This document shows positions 18,628 through 29,294 of a stretch of 64,000 bases of DNA, piece by piece. The stretch comes from Psychromonas arctica DSM 14288. Lineage in GTDB: Bacteria; Pseudomonadota; Gammaproteobacteria; Enterobacterales; Psychromonadaceae. The stretch lies in the NCBI RefSeq assembly GCF_000482725.1, contig NZ_KI519479.1, forward strand, positions 32,331 through 96,330. The letters run 5' to 3'. The first letter of the stretch is position 1; every line of letters begins with the position of its first letter. The notes under the pieces were generated by a model. That model worked only from the letters and a program-made list of their open reading frames with translations. It was not told the DNA's origin and searched no databases. The translations under genes were made by a program, and so were the position numbers.

Positions 18628-18837
18628 TTATTCACGTTGATCTTTTTCAGCGCCGTTGTCACATTTGACACAATTTAATTGGTGTCCGATCATCGATTTT
18701 CGGCCCTGTGTGGTGGTTACCCATAATCGAACCGTCCAGGGAGGATTATGCCTAACATGTTGAAAATGGCCACAGACTAACTGTGCAACCCAATGATCTT
18801 CATCGTCCTTATGATAACCAATAATCTTCTGTTTCAT
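18628..18837 (-). CDS. DUF3565-family small zinc-ribbon-like protein
   Basis: The 69-aa protein reads MKQKIIGYHKDDEDHWVAQL, then CGHFQHVRHNPPW and a C-terminal CVKC, with conserved Cys/His residues typical of DUF3565. Function is unknown, and the Cys/His pattern suggests metal binding. I chose the ATG at 18837, which matches the family start. An earlier in-frame ATG would add ten non-family residues. It is convergent with the EamA gene. Confidence 0.85.
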   Translation of the reverse strand: MKQKIIGYHKDDEDHWVAQLVCGHFQHVRHNPPWTVRLWVTTTQGRKSMIGHQLNCVKCDNGAEKDQRE

Positions 18838-19344
18838 GATATCAAATCCGTTTGCGGTGTGAGTCAATGCTGGTAATAAAAGCTAAGCAAATACAAAGTA
18901 ACATTATTATATAAATGATTCTTTCCTTAATAAAAATGCTAACACACTCGAGGATTACTTTTACTCTTTCTATTAAACCTATTTCTCTTTTTATACTTTG
19001 CTATTTTCCCTTGCTCATGGCGCTCGTTTATCTATTGCCTTGTTTCTTGGCTTTCAGATTTCCCATTTTCTATTTCCAATTGTCAAATTTGTTTAACTCG
19101 CTTTTAGCTTACTCAATTTTGTGATTCACAAAGCGAGTTATTGGTTTGTTCCATCAATAACAAAAAAAGAGGGGAGACATGGCTTTGTGAGGTGCCTCTC
19201 AGCTGAGCAATTGTTCGAAATAAACCTTGCATGCTTACGATAACAGTTAATTGAAAAAACAAAAAATGACAAAGAGATTATGAAATTACTGAAAAGATTT
19301 CCTGCAATTCTGACGTTAGTGTCTAACCATTCACTGAATGTGAA
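18838..19344. other. Gene-free region with one hairpin
   Basis: AT-rich DNA. A hydrophobic 69-codon frame at 18915-19124 has no ribosome-binding site and is not credible. The one structured element is an 11-bp inverted repeat, TAACTCGCTTT (19094-19104) with AAAGCGAGTTA (19130-19140), without a T tract. Nothing else is recognisable before the MITE-like element. Confidence 0.5.
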
Positions 19345-19608
19345 TATACCCGTTACTAATCGAGATGCTTTATTCAGTCATTAGTTCGGCAGCAAGGCAA
19401 GACGCAACATGATGACAATGGCTAGCCCTTATCGAATGTTGCAACGCTGAATTGCTTTCCGAACTAACGACCCGCAGGGCAAGTTGTTAGGCAAGTATCT
19501 TCGTTGTTAGAAAGTATTGCTTGAACTAGTTAGATCTTCAACTTTCTGCCTAGAAGCTACTCACCTTACAACCTGCTGAACTTTGCATCTTGATTGGTAA
19601 CGGGTATA
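19345..19608. repeat. MITE-like element (264 bp) with 24-bp terminal inverted repeats
   Basis: The left end 19345-19368 and the right end 19585-19608 are inverted copies differing at two of 24 positions, and both begin TATACCCGTTAC from outside. The inside has no open reading frame. It sits 39 bp before the start codon of the xylF/xylA remnant, so the original promoter of that gene was displaced or replaced. A non-autonomous transposable element is the likeliest identity. Confidence 0.7.
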
Positions 19609-19647
19609 AACCTTTACAAAAAAATTACATTATTAAAGGACATTATA

Positions 19648-21024
19648 ATGAAAAAAATCATAACCCTACTATGCGTAGTTTTGATCACAATTAGCACTCC
19701 TATTTTTGCTAAATCTTTAAAAATAGGAATGGTAATTGATGACCTTAGATTAGAACGTTGGCAGAAAGATAGAGATATCTTTGTTGCAGCAGCAGAAAAA
19801 CAAGGCGCTAAAGTTTATGTTCAATCTGCTAACGGAAACGAACAAACTCAAATATCTCAAATCGAAAATATGATTTCACGAGGCGTTGATGTACTAGTGA
19901 TTATTCCTACAAACGGTGAGGTACTTTCTAACGTAATCAAAGAAGCTAAAATTGATGGGATCAAAGTACTTGCTTATGATCGCTTGATTAGCAATGCAGA
20001 TATCGATTTTTACTTATCATTTGATAATGAAATTGTAGGTGAAATGCAAGCAACAGCGATGGTTGCAGCAAAACCATCAGGTCGTTATTTCTTAATGGGT
20101 GGTGTGCCAACTGATAGTAATGCAAAACTGTTCCGTAAAGGACAAATGAATATTCTTCAACCTAAAATTGATGCTGGTGATATAGAAGTTGTTGGTGACC
20201 AATGGGTTAATTATTGGTTAGCAGAAAACGCATTCAAAATAATGGAAAATGCATTAACTGCGAAATGGGGAGGTAGAGAAGGTTACGAAACATTACTAAA
20301 TACCGATTTACGTCAAGAGCGTGAGCAGTTAGGCCGAATGATGCAAATGGTTGTTGAGCATAAACATAAAATAGGTTTTAAAGGTGCTATTTAAATCGAA
20401 CCAAAACCTCAAGAGCCAACTAAACATCAGTATGATTATGATACGGCAACTGTTTATGGTTTCTTAAAACAGTACGGGCTTGAAAATGAGATTAAAGTAA
20501 ACATCGAAGCTAATCATGCCACGTTAGCAGGTCATAGCTTCCAACATGAAATTGCAACAGCGACATCATTAGGTTTATTTGGCTCAGTTGATGCTAACCG
20601 AGGTGACCCTCAACTAGGCTGGGATACTGACCAATTCCCAAATAGTGTTGAAGAAAATACGTTAGTTATGTACGAAATCCTTAAAGCGGGTGGTTTTACA
20701 ACGGGTGGTTTCAACTTTGACTCTCGTGTACGTCGTCCATCAATTGACGGTGCTGACCTTTTCCATGGCCATATTGGTGGAATGGATGTAATGGCTGCAT
20801 CATTAGAGCGCGCAGCGGGTATGATCGAAAATGATATTTTAGGTAAGAATATCGCTAATCGTTATGCTGGTTGGAATGACCAAATGGGCAAAGATATTTT
20901 AAGTGGTAAACTTTCACTTGCTGCATTAGCTGAGCATGCTGCTAAAAGTGATTTTCAACCGACATCTGTGTCTGGTGCTCAAGAATACTTAGAAAATGTG
21001 GTAAACGGTTTTGTTTTTAAATAA
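19648..21024 (+). pseudogene. Chimeric xylF'-'xylA pseudogene (xylose-binding protein fused to xylose isomerase, with nonsense mutation)
   Basis: ATG 19648, after AAAGGA, starts a signal peptide and then the N-terminal two thirds of a periplasmic D-xylose-binding protein of the XylF type ([44 protein letters not shown]). Exactly there the sequence changes, in frame, to the C-terminal half of xylose isomerase XylA ([20 protein letters not shown], then [13 protein letters not shown]). A TAA at 20392-20394 stands where XylA has Leu. The same frame then continues with [30 protein letters not shown] and [19 protein letters not shown], and ends in XylA's normal C-terminus at 21024. A deletion joining two xyl genes, followed by a point nonsense mutation, explains this. 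Neither protein can be functional. Confidence 0.9.
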
Positions 21025-21182
21025 TGAAGTTTGAAATACTTTATTTAGGAGGAATGAATTAACAATACTAGGTTTAGAAATACAGGTCTAGAAATGGTGA
21101 AGCTATAGCACTGAACTCAGAGGTGGTGAGTATAGACACAATGAACTTAACTCAGGAAATTGACGGGTAAAACATCACTTAT

Positions 21183-21230
21183 AAAAAAGGCGCTACGTTA
21201 GTTGCATAAACTGAATATAGCGCCTTTTTT
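21183..21230. terminator. Terminator after the xyl remnant
   Basis: A 13-bp perfect stem, AAAAAAGGCGCTA (21183-21195) with TAGCGCCTTTTTT (21218-21230), has A6 and T6 flanks and could act in both directions. It probably was the terminator of the original xyl operon. An AGGAGG followed by ATG-AAT-TAA at about 21048-21061 suggests the start of another lost gene. Confidence 0.9.
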
Positions 21231-21260
21231 CTAGTGAACAACTTGATAATCTTCAGTTAC

Positions 21261-21332
21261 AAAGTTACAAAGTTACAAAGTTACAAAGTTACAAAGTTAC
21301 AAAGTTACAAAGTTACAAAGTTACAAAATTAC
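21261..21332. repeat. 8-bp tandem repeat (AAAGTTAC)
   Basis: Eight perfect copies of AAAGTTAC lie at 21261-21324, followed by a ninth copy with one change. The array sits 39 bp downstream of the metG stop, in non-coding DNA. Arrays of this kind vary in copy number by strand slippage. Confidence 0.95.
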
Positions 21333-21370
21333 AAACTAGCTAACTTTTTCCACTAGGTTAGCCGTTTAAA

Positions 21371-23431
21371 TTACATAATACGTTGGCCAGGTTTTGCACC
21401 TGAATCTGGGTTTAAAATATGAATATCTTCACCGCCAGGTCCTGCTGCTAATACCATACCTTCAGACAAACCAAACTTCATTTGACGTGGAGCAAGGTTC
21501 GCTACCATGACTGTTAATTTACCTTCCAAATCTTCAGGGTTATAAGCTGATTTAATGCCAGCAAATACGGTACGTGTTTCACCGCCTAAGTCTAAGGTTA
21601 GTTTTAACAGTTTATTGGCTTTAGGCACATGTTCAGCTTTAGCAATTAAAGCAACACGTAAGTCCGTTTTAGCAAAAGTATCAAAATCAATCTCAGCGGC
21701 AATCGGCTCTTTATCTAGCTCACTTTGACTTGCGGCCTGTGTGGATTCTGCAGCTTTTTCTTTAGCAGCTGCATCGGCAGCAGCGCTTGCTTTAGATGAT
21801 TCAACCATTGCTTCAACATGTTTAGGATCAATGCGTTGGAATAAGGCTTTAAACTTATTAATTTTATGGCCAGCTAATGGTGTTTGAATGCTGTCCCAAG
21901 TTAACGTTTCATCTAAAAATGCTTCACTACGCTCGGTTAGTTTTGGCATGATTGGTTTCAAATATGTCATTAACACACGGAATAAGTTAATACCCATTGA
22001 ACAGATATCTTGCACTTCAACTTCTTTGCCTTCAACTTTAGCCAATGCCCACGGTGCTTTGTCATCAATGTATTTATTGGCAACATCAGCCAGTGCCATG
22101 ATTTCACGAATAGCGCGAGCGAATTCACGGTTTTCAAATTGCGTTGCGATGGACTCACCGGCATCAACAAACTCTTGGTATAACTCTGGTTCAGACACTT
22201 CTTTAGAAAGTTGACCGTCGTATTTTTTAGCAATAAAGCCAGCTGTACGAGAAGCTAAGTTAACTAACTTATTAACCACATCAGAGTTAACTCGTTGCGC
22301 AAAGTCTTCTAAGTTAAAGTCTAAATCATCAACACGAGATGTTAGTTTCGCAGCGTAATAATAACGTAAACACTCAGGATCTAAGTTTTCAAGATAAGTA
22401 CTTGCTTTGATGAAGGTGCCTTTTGATTTAGACATTTTCTCACCATTAACACTCACATAACCATGTACATTAACGCCAGTTGGTTTACGGAAACCTGCAC
22501 CTTCTAACATCGCTGGCCAGAATAAACCGTGGAAGTTGATGATGTCCTTACCAATGAAATGGTAAAGCTCAGCTGTGCTGTCTTTTTTCCAGTAATCGTC
22601 AAAGTTAAGACCATCGGTACGATCACACAGATTTTTAAAGCTACCCATGTAGCCGATAGGTGCATCTAGCCAAACATAAAAGAATTTACCCGGTGCATCT
22701 GGGATTTCAAAGCCAAAGTAAGGTGCATCACGTGTGATATCCCATGCTTTCAAGCCGCTCTCAAACCATTCACTTAATTTATTAGCCACTTCCGTTTGAA
22801 GCGCTCCAGATTTAGTCCATTCCACTAACATCTCTTGGAACTGTGGCGCATCAAAGAATAAATTTTCTGTATCTTTCATCACGGGTGTCGCATTAGAAAC
22901 CACTGATTTTGGATTAATCATTTCAGCTGGGCTATACGTTGCACCACAAACATCACAGTTATCGCCGTACTGATCTTCTGCTTTACATTTTGGGCAAGTA
23001 CCTTTTACAAAGCGGTCTGGTAAAAACATCTCTTTTTCAGGATCGTATAATTGCGAAACCACTTTTTTAGTGATGTAACCATTATCACGTAAAGCGAGGT
23101 ACATCTGAGATGATAATGCTTTATTTTCTTCTGAATGCGTTGAATGGTAGTTATCAAAACTGATGTTAAACCCTTCAAAATCTTTCTCATGATCAGCTTG
23201 TACTTGTGCAATTAATTGCTCAGGAGTGATACCCATTTCTTGCGCTTTCAGCATGATAGCCGTGCCGTGTGCATCATCAGCACAAACAAAATGAATGTTA
23301 TTACCGCGTAAGCGCTGGAAACGAACCCAGATGTCAGCTTGTACATGCTCAAGCATATGCCCTAAATGGATTGGACCATTAGCGTAGGGAAGGGCGCAAG
23401 TAACAAGGATATTACGATCTTGATTAGCCAT
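21371..23431 (-). CDS. metG: Methionyl-tRNA synthetase
   Basis: The enzyme charges tRNA-Met for initiation and elongation. The 686-aa protein has the HIGH-type site [15 protein letters not shown] near the N-terminus and a zinc knuckle ([17 protein letters not shown], about 145-161). KMSKS occurs as [10 protein letters not shown], and the anticodon-binding helices follow. An Ala/Glu-rich linker leads to a C-terminal Trbp111/EMAP-like tRNA-binding domain (from about 585, [16 protein letters not shown]) for dimerisation. Size and layout equal those of E. coli MetG. It is divergent from mrp/apbC, with 196 bp between them. Confidence 0.98.
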   Translation of the reverse strand: MANQDRNILVTCALPYANGPIHLGHMLEHVQADIWVRFQRLRGNNIHFVCADDAHGTAIMLKAQEMGITPEQLIAQVQADHEKDFEGFNISFDNYHSTHSEENKALSSQMYLALRDNGYITKKVVSQLYDPEKEMFLPDRFVKGTCPKCKAEDQYGDNCDVCGATYSPAEMINPKSVVSNATPVMKDTENLFFDAPQFQEMLVEWTKSGALQTEVANKLSEWFESGLKAWDITRDAPYFGFEIPDAPGKFFYVWLDAPIGYMGSFKNLCDRTDGLNFDDYWKKDSTAELYHFIGKDIINFHGLFWPAMLEGAGFRKPTGVNVHGYVSVNGEKMSKSKGTFIKASTYLENLDPECLRYYYAAKLTSRVDDLDFNLEDFAQRVNSDVVNKLVNLASRTAGFIAKKYDGQLSKEVSEPELYQEFVDAGESIATQFENREFARAIREIMALADVANKYIDDKAPWALAKVEGKEVEVQDICSMGINLFRVLMTYLKPIMPKLTERSEAFLDETLTWDSIQTPLAGHKINKFKALFQRIDPKHVEAMVESSKASAAADAAAKEKAAESTQAASQSELDKEPIAAEIDFDTFAKTDLRVALIAKAEHVPKANKLLKLTLDLGGETRTVFAGIKSAYNPEDLEGKLTVMVANLAPRQMKFGLSEGMVLAAGPGGEDIHILNPDSGAKPGQRIM

Positions 23432-23627
23432 TATATTTGATATTCCTTAAGTCTAAGCGGATTTTTTAAGCCAGTAATTCTACCCAAAAAACATTATAAA
23501 TCCCACTCTTATCTAGGTTTCTTGTTTGCAATAGATATCAGTATGTATTAATGCCTATTTTTAATAAGGATGATTTATCTAATGATTTTGATAAACTCAC
23601 TCATCAATTCAGTTTTAAGGGCTTATC

Positions 23628-24713
23628 ATGATGTTTAAAAAGAAAACTATCGAACAAAAAGTTTTAAAATGTTTAGAAAAAGCAATTGAAGAAACAATAT
23701 TTAAAAAATTTATTGAGCAGCGTTTATTAGTTATTAAAGAAGACTCAGCTGAAATCAATTTACGTTTACCTTTTTATGCACCTAAATGGTTAGCTTCTTT
23801 ACAACAACAAACAGCTGATTCATTACAAACCTTATTCAAACAACCTGCAGTGTGGAATGTTAGCTACAAAGTGCCCACCTTTGAGCACAAAAAAGTGGCC
23901 AAAACTAATCCTAATATAAACAATATTATAGCCGTTTCATCGGGTAAAGGCGGAGTGGGTAAATCTACGGTCAGTGTTAACCTTGCTATTTCGTTGGCCA
24001 AGAATGGTGCAAAAGTAGGGTTATTAGATGCAGATATTTATGGCCCATCGCTGCCTACTATGATCGGTAAAAAACAAACTAAATCGACCTCTGCTGATGG
24101 CAAACTATTAACGCCAATTAGCGCTCATGGCATTGTGGGTAATAGCATTGGCTTTTTAATCGATGATAAAGATGCCATGGTATGGCGAGGGCCGATGGCG
24201 AGTAAAGCTTTGCAGCAAGTATTAAATGAAACGGACTGGCCTGAATTAGACTATTTGATTGTGGATATGCCACCGGGTACCGGCGATATTCAATTAACGA
24301 TGTCTCAAAATGTACCTGTGACCAGTGCAATCATAGTAACAACTCCGCAGGACGTTGCATTAATTGATGCTCAAAAAGGGGTTATTATGTTTAATAAAGT
24401 AGACGTACATGTCGCTGGTTTAATTGAGAACATGAGTGTTTATTCCTGTGTAAAATGTGGCCATCAAGAAGCTATTTTTGGAACCGGTGGTGGACGAAAA
24501 TTGGCAGAACAATTTAACTTACCTTATTTAGGCGAATTACCATTACATATTCGATACCGTGAAGATACCGATGCAGGTATGCCAACGGTGGCTAAAGGTG
24601 ATCTTCCTGAACTAGTGGATCCGTATTTACACTTAGCTGAGCAGGTGGCGATTAATCTATACAAAGACTTGCAGCCGACTATTGAGCAAATAAAAATTAC
24701 TGAGCTGAAATAA
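23628..24713 (+). CDS. apbC: Mrp/ApbC-family Fe-S cluster carrier ATPase
   Basis: The 361-aa P-loop ATPase is thought to carry and transfer Fe-S clusters. It has an N-terminal DUF59-like segment (about 1-85), a deviant Walker A GKGGVGKST (about 108-116), the DADIYGPSLP switch, VDMPPGTGD and a CxxC (CVKCGH) near residue 280 that would bridge a cluster between two subunits. Two ATGs (23628, 23631) are next to each other, and AAGGG lies upstream. The metG-mrp divergent pair is conserved in enterobacteria and relatives. Confidence 0.95.
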   Translation: MMFKKKTIEQKVLKCLEKAIEETIFKKFIEQRLLVIKEDSAEINLRLPFYAPKWLASLQQQTADSLQTLFKQPAVWNVSYKVPTFEHKKVAKTNPNINNIIAVSSGKGGVGKSTVSVNLAISLAKNGAKVGLLDADIYGPSLPTMIGKKQTKSTSADGKLLTPISAHGIVGNSIGFLIDDKDAMVWRGPMASKALQQVLNETDWPELDYLIVDMPPGTGDIQLTMSQNVPVTSAIIVTTPQDVALIDAQKGVIMFNKVDVHVAGLIENMSVYSCVKCGHQEAIFGTGGGRKLAEQFNLPYLGELPLHIRYREDTDAGMPTVAKGDLPELVDPYLHLAEQVAINLYKDLQPTIEQIKITELK

Positions 24714-24759
24714 GATACAGTGAATAATAAATTATCTACCCGTTTATAGAGGAATGAAA

Positions 24760-25011
24760 ATGGCTGAAATTAAATTTTCTAATGCACAAAAAGTCGCAAT
24801 AGTGGATCAAATACAAAAGTATTTTGAAAAAGAGCTGGATCAAGAGCTTGGGCAATTTGATGCTGAATTTTTGTTAGATTTCTTTACCGAAAAAGTGGGT
24901 AGTTATTATTACAATCAAGGACTAAATGACGCTAGAGCACTATTAGATGATAAACTAGATACCATTACTGAATCATTTTATGAACTGGAAAAAGTCACTG
25001 AATTTAACTAA
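24760..25011 (+). CDS. DUF2164-family protein
   Basis: The 83-aa soluble protein (MAEIKFSNAQKVAIVDQIQK, later LLDFFTEKVGSYYYNQGLND) is a DUF2164 member. The family is small, helical and of unknown function. ATG 24760 is seven bases after AGAGG. An ATG at 24754 is too close to the ribosome-binding site. It may be co-transcribed with mrp, 46 bp upstream. Confidence 0.85.
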   Translation: MAEIKFSNAQKVAIVDQIQKYFEKELDQELGQFDAEFLLDFFTEKVGSYYYNQGLNDARALLDDKLDTITESFYELEKVTEFN

Positions 25012-25113
25012 CAAGATTGCAGTCAGATGTTGATATCAATACTAGAATAACTTTAATAAAATGTACTTTATAAACAGTACCTTAAATAATGCTTAAAAAT
25101 AGAAGAAGAGATA

Positions 25114-25713
25114 ATGTCAAGTAGACCTTTAATAGATGAATTAATGCAAGCCTTGCAATGTTTACCCAGTGTTGGCCCAAAATCGGCGCAACGTATGGTG
25201 TATCATTTATTAGATAAAAATCGTAATGGTGCGCTTAAGTTAAGCGACATGTTAGCAAGAGCAGTGGCTGAAATTGGCCATTGCCAACAGTGCCGCACAT
25301 TTACCGAAGAAGATTTATGCTCTATTTGTAATAATCAAAAACGTAACGACAACGGCACTATCTGTATTGTAGAAATGCCCGTTGATGTGGTGGCTATTGA
25401 ACAAACAGCGCTTTTCTCTGGTACGTATTTTGTATTAATGGGGCATTTATCCCCACTCGATGGTATAGGTCCTGACCAACTAGGTTTGAATCTATTAGAA
25501 AAACAGATGCAAGCGGGTAAGACTAATGAAGTTATTTTGGCCACTAACCCAACCGTAGAAGGTGAAGCAACAGCTTATTACATTGCAGAAATGGCCAGAA
25601 AACATGGAATTCAGGTAAGTCGTATTGCACACGGCGTACCAGTAGGTGGAGAGCTAGAGTTCGTAGATAGCACCACCTTATCGCATTCGTTTACTGGCCG
25701 ATCAAAGTTATAG
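25114..25713 (+). CDS. recR: Recombination mediator RecR
   Basis: RecR works with RecF and RecO to load RecA on gapped DNA. The 199 aa contain the helix-hairpin-helix ([15 protein letters not shown]), the four-cysteine zinc finger ([16 protein letters not shown], about 57-72) and a TOPRIM domain starting [13 protein letters not shown]. The Walker-B-like C-terminal segment is [12 protein letters not shown]. Length is standard. The usual partners dnaX and ybaB are not upstream here, which is unusual for this family of gene orders. Confidence 0.97.
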   Translation: MSSRPLIDELMQALQCLPSVGPKSAQRMVYHLLDKNRNGALKLSDMLARAVAEIGHCQQCRTFTEEDLCSICNNQKRNDNGTICIVEMPVDVVAIEQTALFSGTYFVLMGHLSPLDGIGPDQLGLNLLEKQMQAGKTNEVILATNPTVEGEATAYYIAEMARKHGIQVSRIAHGVPVGGELEFVDSTTLSHSFTGRSKL

Positions 25714-25765
25714 TGCTTGTCGGCCTTACTTTACACTTTAAAGTTAGTGAGGCCGCTTCAAAATA

Positions 25766-25861
25766 AAAACTATATTTTCAACGCTAGACCTTCAAAATTT
25801 TACCTTTAAAACTATATTTTCAACCCTAGACCTTTAAAGCTTTACCTTTAAAATTATATTT
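25766..25861. repeat. 42-bp imperfect direct repeat (about 2.3 copies)
   Basis: AAAACTATATTTTCAAC starts at 25766 and again at 25808, and a decayed third copy (AAAATTATATTTC) starts at 25850, giving an exact 42-bp period. It fills the 264-bp gap between recR and the next gene. It has no coding content. Confidence 0.8.
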
Positions 25862-25977
25862 CAAAGTAGGGCTGTTAAAGCGCAGTAAGTATAGCTTGAA
25901 AGGGTAGATAAAAGGTTACATCGCTTGTTGGCGAACATTATCAACAAAATAGATTTGTATTCACTAAAAGGAATAAA

Positions 25978-26643
25978 ATGTCTGCAAATAATAATATGCC
26001 TTTTGAAGGCACAGAAAAAGCACATAAAGCATTAAAGGAAACACTCACCAGAACAACATTAAATGCTTTGTTGGCTAATCGCATTCCTGTGTCCATTGCA
26101 GACAAACTATCTCGACAGGTTGCAGATAAGGTCGATTTATTAACCCTTTATAAAATTGTTGCCGATGATATGAAACATCAGCGAGTACCAAAACAGCGTA
26201 TTTTAGACAGAACCATTGTGCATATGTTTGAAATTTTATTTCGTATCATTAATGCTAATAAAGGTAATGAAAGCGCGGTTAAACAAAAAGAGTTTTTTAC
26301 CTTGGTACCACGTGGTGAGTGTTTGGATCTGTTTCTACAGTTAGTAAAAGAATACTGCATGGGAGATACGGAAATTCAACGCTACACCTATCAGTTAGAG
26401 CATTTGATAGAAGGGGTGAGTAATGAATATATTATCAATTGGGATAAACTGTATCAAAGTCAGGAATTTAAGCGTTACCTTTCAGCCTTATTATCCTTAA
26501 TATTAAAGCATTTACGTGACGATCGAGCACCTATTCCTGCGTTGGAAAATAAAATGCCTACTCATTTTCAACCCTATCGTATTAATTCATTTTTAAACCA
26601 AATATGTAAGTTGAAGCAAACAGGTGCGCTGCAATTAGATTAA
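25978..26643 (+). CDS. Conserved-looking hypothetical protein (221 aa)
   Basis: I do not recognise this family. The product is soluble, mostly helical and rich in Lys/Leu, without signal peptide or membrane helix. Visible segments include KETLTRTTLNALLANRIPVS, QRILDRTIVHMFEILFRIIN and a C-terminal PYRINSFLNQICKLKQTG. The start follows AAAAGGAATAAA, and codon use resembles the core genes around it. A terminator stands about 75 bp downstream, so it is probably a real single gene. Confidence 0.75.
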   Translation: MSANNNMPFEGTEKAHKALKETLTRTTLNALLANRIPVSIADKLSRQVADKVDLLTLYKIVADDMKHQRVPKQRILDRTIVHMFEILFRIINANKGNESAVKQKEFFTLVPRGECLDLFLQLVKEYCMGDTEIQRYTYQLEHLIEGVSNEYIINWDKLYQSQEFKRYLSALLSLILKHLRDDRAPIPALENKMPTHFQPYRINSFLNQICKLKQTGALQLD

Positions 26644-26716
26644 TCTAGTTAAGTAAAAGACTTCAATATTTAAATTTCTAGTGAAAATTGCATAAACTCA
26701 TGGTTTGAATTCAAAT

Positions 26717-26753
26717 AAAAAGCGCTAACTTAGTTAAAAGTTAACGCTTTTTT
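26717..26753. terminator. Terminator between the hypothetical gene and ygiQ
   Basis: AAAAAGCG (26717-26724) pairs with CGCTTTTT, with an inner CTAACTT/AAGTTAA extension and a T run. It lies between convergent genes and can serve both. Confidence 0.88.
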
Positions 26754-26840
26754 CGAAGATAATTTATCGCAGATAGTGAGGGTCTTTATAAGATTTACTT
26801 GAACACTATTTTTTAACTACGTCATACCAAAATAAAAAAC

Positions 26841-29132
26841 TTACTTTTGAAATTGGTTAGTACTAAAGCGCGTTAAACCTTGTTTTCCATTTGCTGGTTT
26901 ACTACCAAATTTTGCTTTAGGCGCACGTTTATTATTAGCCAGTTTGCCTTTATTATTCGCAGCCACTTTATTGCCTTTTAAAGGTGACTTTGCTTTTTTA
27001 GTATTTCTATTAAGGATTTCAGCTCGTGTTTCTTTTGGTACTAAACACGTTGCTTTGCTACCAATCAAGGTTTTATCCAATCCCATTTTGATTAACGCTT
27101 CACGAATAATTGGCCAATTATCTGGATCATGATAACGCAGTATCGCTTTATGTAATCGACGTTGAACGGTTCCTTTTGGAATGGACACTGTTTCACTGTT
27201 TCTTTTTACATTACGTAATGAGTTAATTTCTGTGTGATACAAAGTCGTCGCATTCGCTAAAGGTGAAGGATAAAAGTTTTGTACTTGATCTAACTTAAAA
27301 TCATTTTCTTTTAGCCACATTGCTAGATTGATCATGTCCATATCTGTTGTGCCAGGGTGAGCTGAAATAAAGTATGGGATCAGGTATTGTTTTTTACCGG
27401 CTAATTTTGAGTAATGATCAAATAGCTCTTTAAATTTATCGTAGCTACCCATACCCGGTTTCATCATTTTATTTAATGGACCTTCCTCGGTATGTTCTGG
27501 TGCTATTTTCAAATATCCACCCACGTGATGCGTCGCGAGTTCTTTGACATATTCAGGATCTTGGATTGCCAAGTCATAACGAACGCCTGATGCAATCAAT
27601 ACTTTTTTAATGCCTGGCACTCTACGTGCCGCGCGATATAGCTCAATTGTTGGCGTATGGTCAGTATCGAGATGGCCACAAATAGTTGGCCATACACATG
27701 AGGGTTTACGGCATGTTGCTTCGGCTTTTTCACTCTTACAACGTAATTTATACATATTAGCTGTCGGACCACCAAGGTCTGAAATCACGCCAGTAAACCC
27801 AGGCACTTTGAGTTTAATGTCTTCAATTTCATTGATGATTGATTCTTGCGAACGACTTTGTATTATACGGCCTTCATGCTCTGTAATACTACAGAAAGTA
27901 CAACCACCGAAACAACCTCGCATAATATTGATGGATGTTTTTATCATATCGTAAGCGGGAATTTTAGCATCGCCATAACTCGGATGCGGAACACGCGCAT
28001 AAGGTAAACCAAATACACCATCCATTTCACTTTCTTCTAATGGGGTTGCAGGAGGATTTAACCATATAGCGCGACTACCATGCTTCTGCATTAATGCTTT
28101 TGCAGAGGTTGGGTTAACTTCTTGGTGAAAAATGCGCGATGCATGTGCATACAGCATTTTATTTTCTTTCACTTGCTCAAAAGTCGGTAAATTAATATAA
28201 GTCGTTGACCAAGCTTTTGCTTTCTCTTCCCATCTTTTTTCACGCTCTTCTTGCGGCGTGCCTTTATGAGGCGTCATTTGGATAACTTGCGCTATTTTAG
28301 TAATATCTGATGCTTCATCAGCAGCATCGCTTTCATCTTTCGCAGTATCACATTTTTCACTTAAGTCTTGATAAGGGCTATAGATAGGATCTATTTTGCC
28401 TGGCTTATCGACACTGCGAGAATCAATACCTGTCCATCCAGGAAGCGCTGAATTAGTTAGAAAAGCACTACCACGTACATCGGTAATGGTTTTGATATCA
28501 TCACCTTGTGCAATACGGTGTGAAATTTCAATTAAAGGACGTTCCGCATTGCCATAAATTAACAGATCTGCTTTTGCATCGAACAAAACAGATTGACGTA
28601 CTTTGTCAGACCAGTAATCATAATGTGCTATACGACGTAAGCTCGCCTCAATACCACCAATGATAACGGGAACACCTTTGTAAGCTTCTTTACAACGTTG
28701 TGTATAAGCAGCAACAGCTCGATCTGGACGTTTACCACCTTCATCATTTGGCGTGTAAGCATCATCATGTCTTAATCTTCTTTCAGCCGTATAACGGTTG
28801 ATCATTGAGTCCATGTTACCGGCAGTCACACCAAAGTATAAATTAGGCTTACCTAGCTCCATAAATGCATCTTTTGAATGCCAATCAGGTTGAGCGATAA
28901 TACCGACTCTAAAACCTTGTACTTCAAGCATTCGACCAATGACAGCCATTCCGAAACTAGGGTGATCCACATAAGCATCACCTGTCACTATAATAATGTC
29001 GCAACTATCCCAGCCAAGCTGCTTCATCTCTTTACGTGACATAGGTAAAAAAGGAGCTGCCTTAGCAGAGTCGCCTCTGTATTTTGGATATGAAAATAAA
29101 TTGCGGTCTTTGTGGGGAGTTATTGGCTTCAA
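26841..29132 (-). CDS. YgiQ-family radical SAM protein (UPF0313)
   Basis: The 763-aa protein belongs to the YgiQ family. It has an N-terminal DUF-type domain ([19 protein letters not shown]), a radical SAM core with the Cys triad in [18 protein letters not shown] (about 405-420), [14 protein letters not shown] and a Lys/Asn-rich tail typical of YgiQ. Such proteins bind a 4Fe-4S cluster and SAM, but the reaction is not known to me. The length agrees with family members (about 730-760 aa). Confidence 0.93.
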   Translation of the reverse strand: MKPITPHKDRNLFSYPKYRGDSAKAAPFLPMSRKEMKQLGWDSCDIIIVTGDAYVDHPSFGMAVIGRMLEVQGFRVGIIAQPDWHSKDAFMELGKPNLYFGVTAGNMDSMINRYTAERRLRHDDAYTPNDEGGKRPDRAVAAYTQRCKEAYKGVPVIIGGIEASLRRIAHYDYWSDKVRQSVLFDAKADLLIYGNAERPLIEISHRIAQGDDIKTITDVRGSAFLTNSALPGWTGIDSRSVDKPGKIDPIYSPYQDLSEKCDTAKDESDAADEASDITKIAQVIQMTPHKGTPQEEREKRWEEKAKAWSTTYINLPTFEQVKENKMLYAHASRIFHQEVNPTSAKALMQKHGSRAIWLNPPATPLEESEMDGVFGLPYARVPHPSYGDAKIPAYDMIKTSINIMRGCFGGCTFCSITEHEGRIIQSRSQESIINEIEDIKLKVPGFTGVISDLGGPTANMYKLRCKSEKAEATCRKPSCVWPTICGHLDTDHTPTIELYRAARRVPGIKKVLIASGVRYDLAIQDPEYVKELATHHVGGYLKIAPEHTEEGPLNKMMKPGMGSYDKFKELFDHYSKLAGKKQYLIPYFISAHPGTTDMDMINLAMWLKENDFKLDQVQNFYPSPLANATTLYHTEINSLRNVKRNSETVSIPKGTVQRRLHKAILRYHDPDNWPIIREALIKMGLDKTLIGSKATCLVPKETRAEILNRNTKKAKSPLKGNKVAANNKGKLANNKRAPKAKFGSKPANGKQGLTRFSTNQFQK

Positions 29133-29223
29133 GAAAAAATCTCTAGTATTAGAATGTTAAATTGAGATCATTGTACCATAGAGTTTAACAAAGTCGCTTT
29201 TTGTCGTTAACAAACAAAGGTGT

Positions 29224-29254
29224 TAATCAGTTGATCTTAAAGATCAACTGATTA
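29224..29254. other. 14-bp perfect stem-loop between rnb and ygiQ
   Basis: TAATCAGTTGATCT (29224-29237) pairs with AGATCAACTGATTA (29241-29254) across a 3-base loop. No T tract follows on either strand, so it may be an mRNA 3'-end stabiliser or a weak terminator for rnb. Confidence 0.7.
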
Positions 29255-29294
29255 GAGGTATAAAAAAGTCTATTTTGAGATGATCAAAAGGTGT

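Noticed and set aside
18915-19124. 69-codon hydrophobic frame
   Set aside because: No ribosome-binding site. Composition is that of translated T-rich DNA, and the end overlaps a hairpin.
21255-21335. CRISPR-like array
   Set aside because: Units are 8 bp, contiguous and without spacers. It is a simple tandem repeat, and no cas genes exist in the window.
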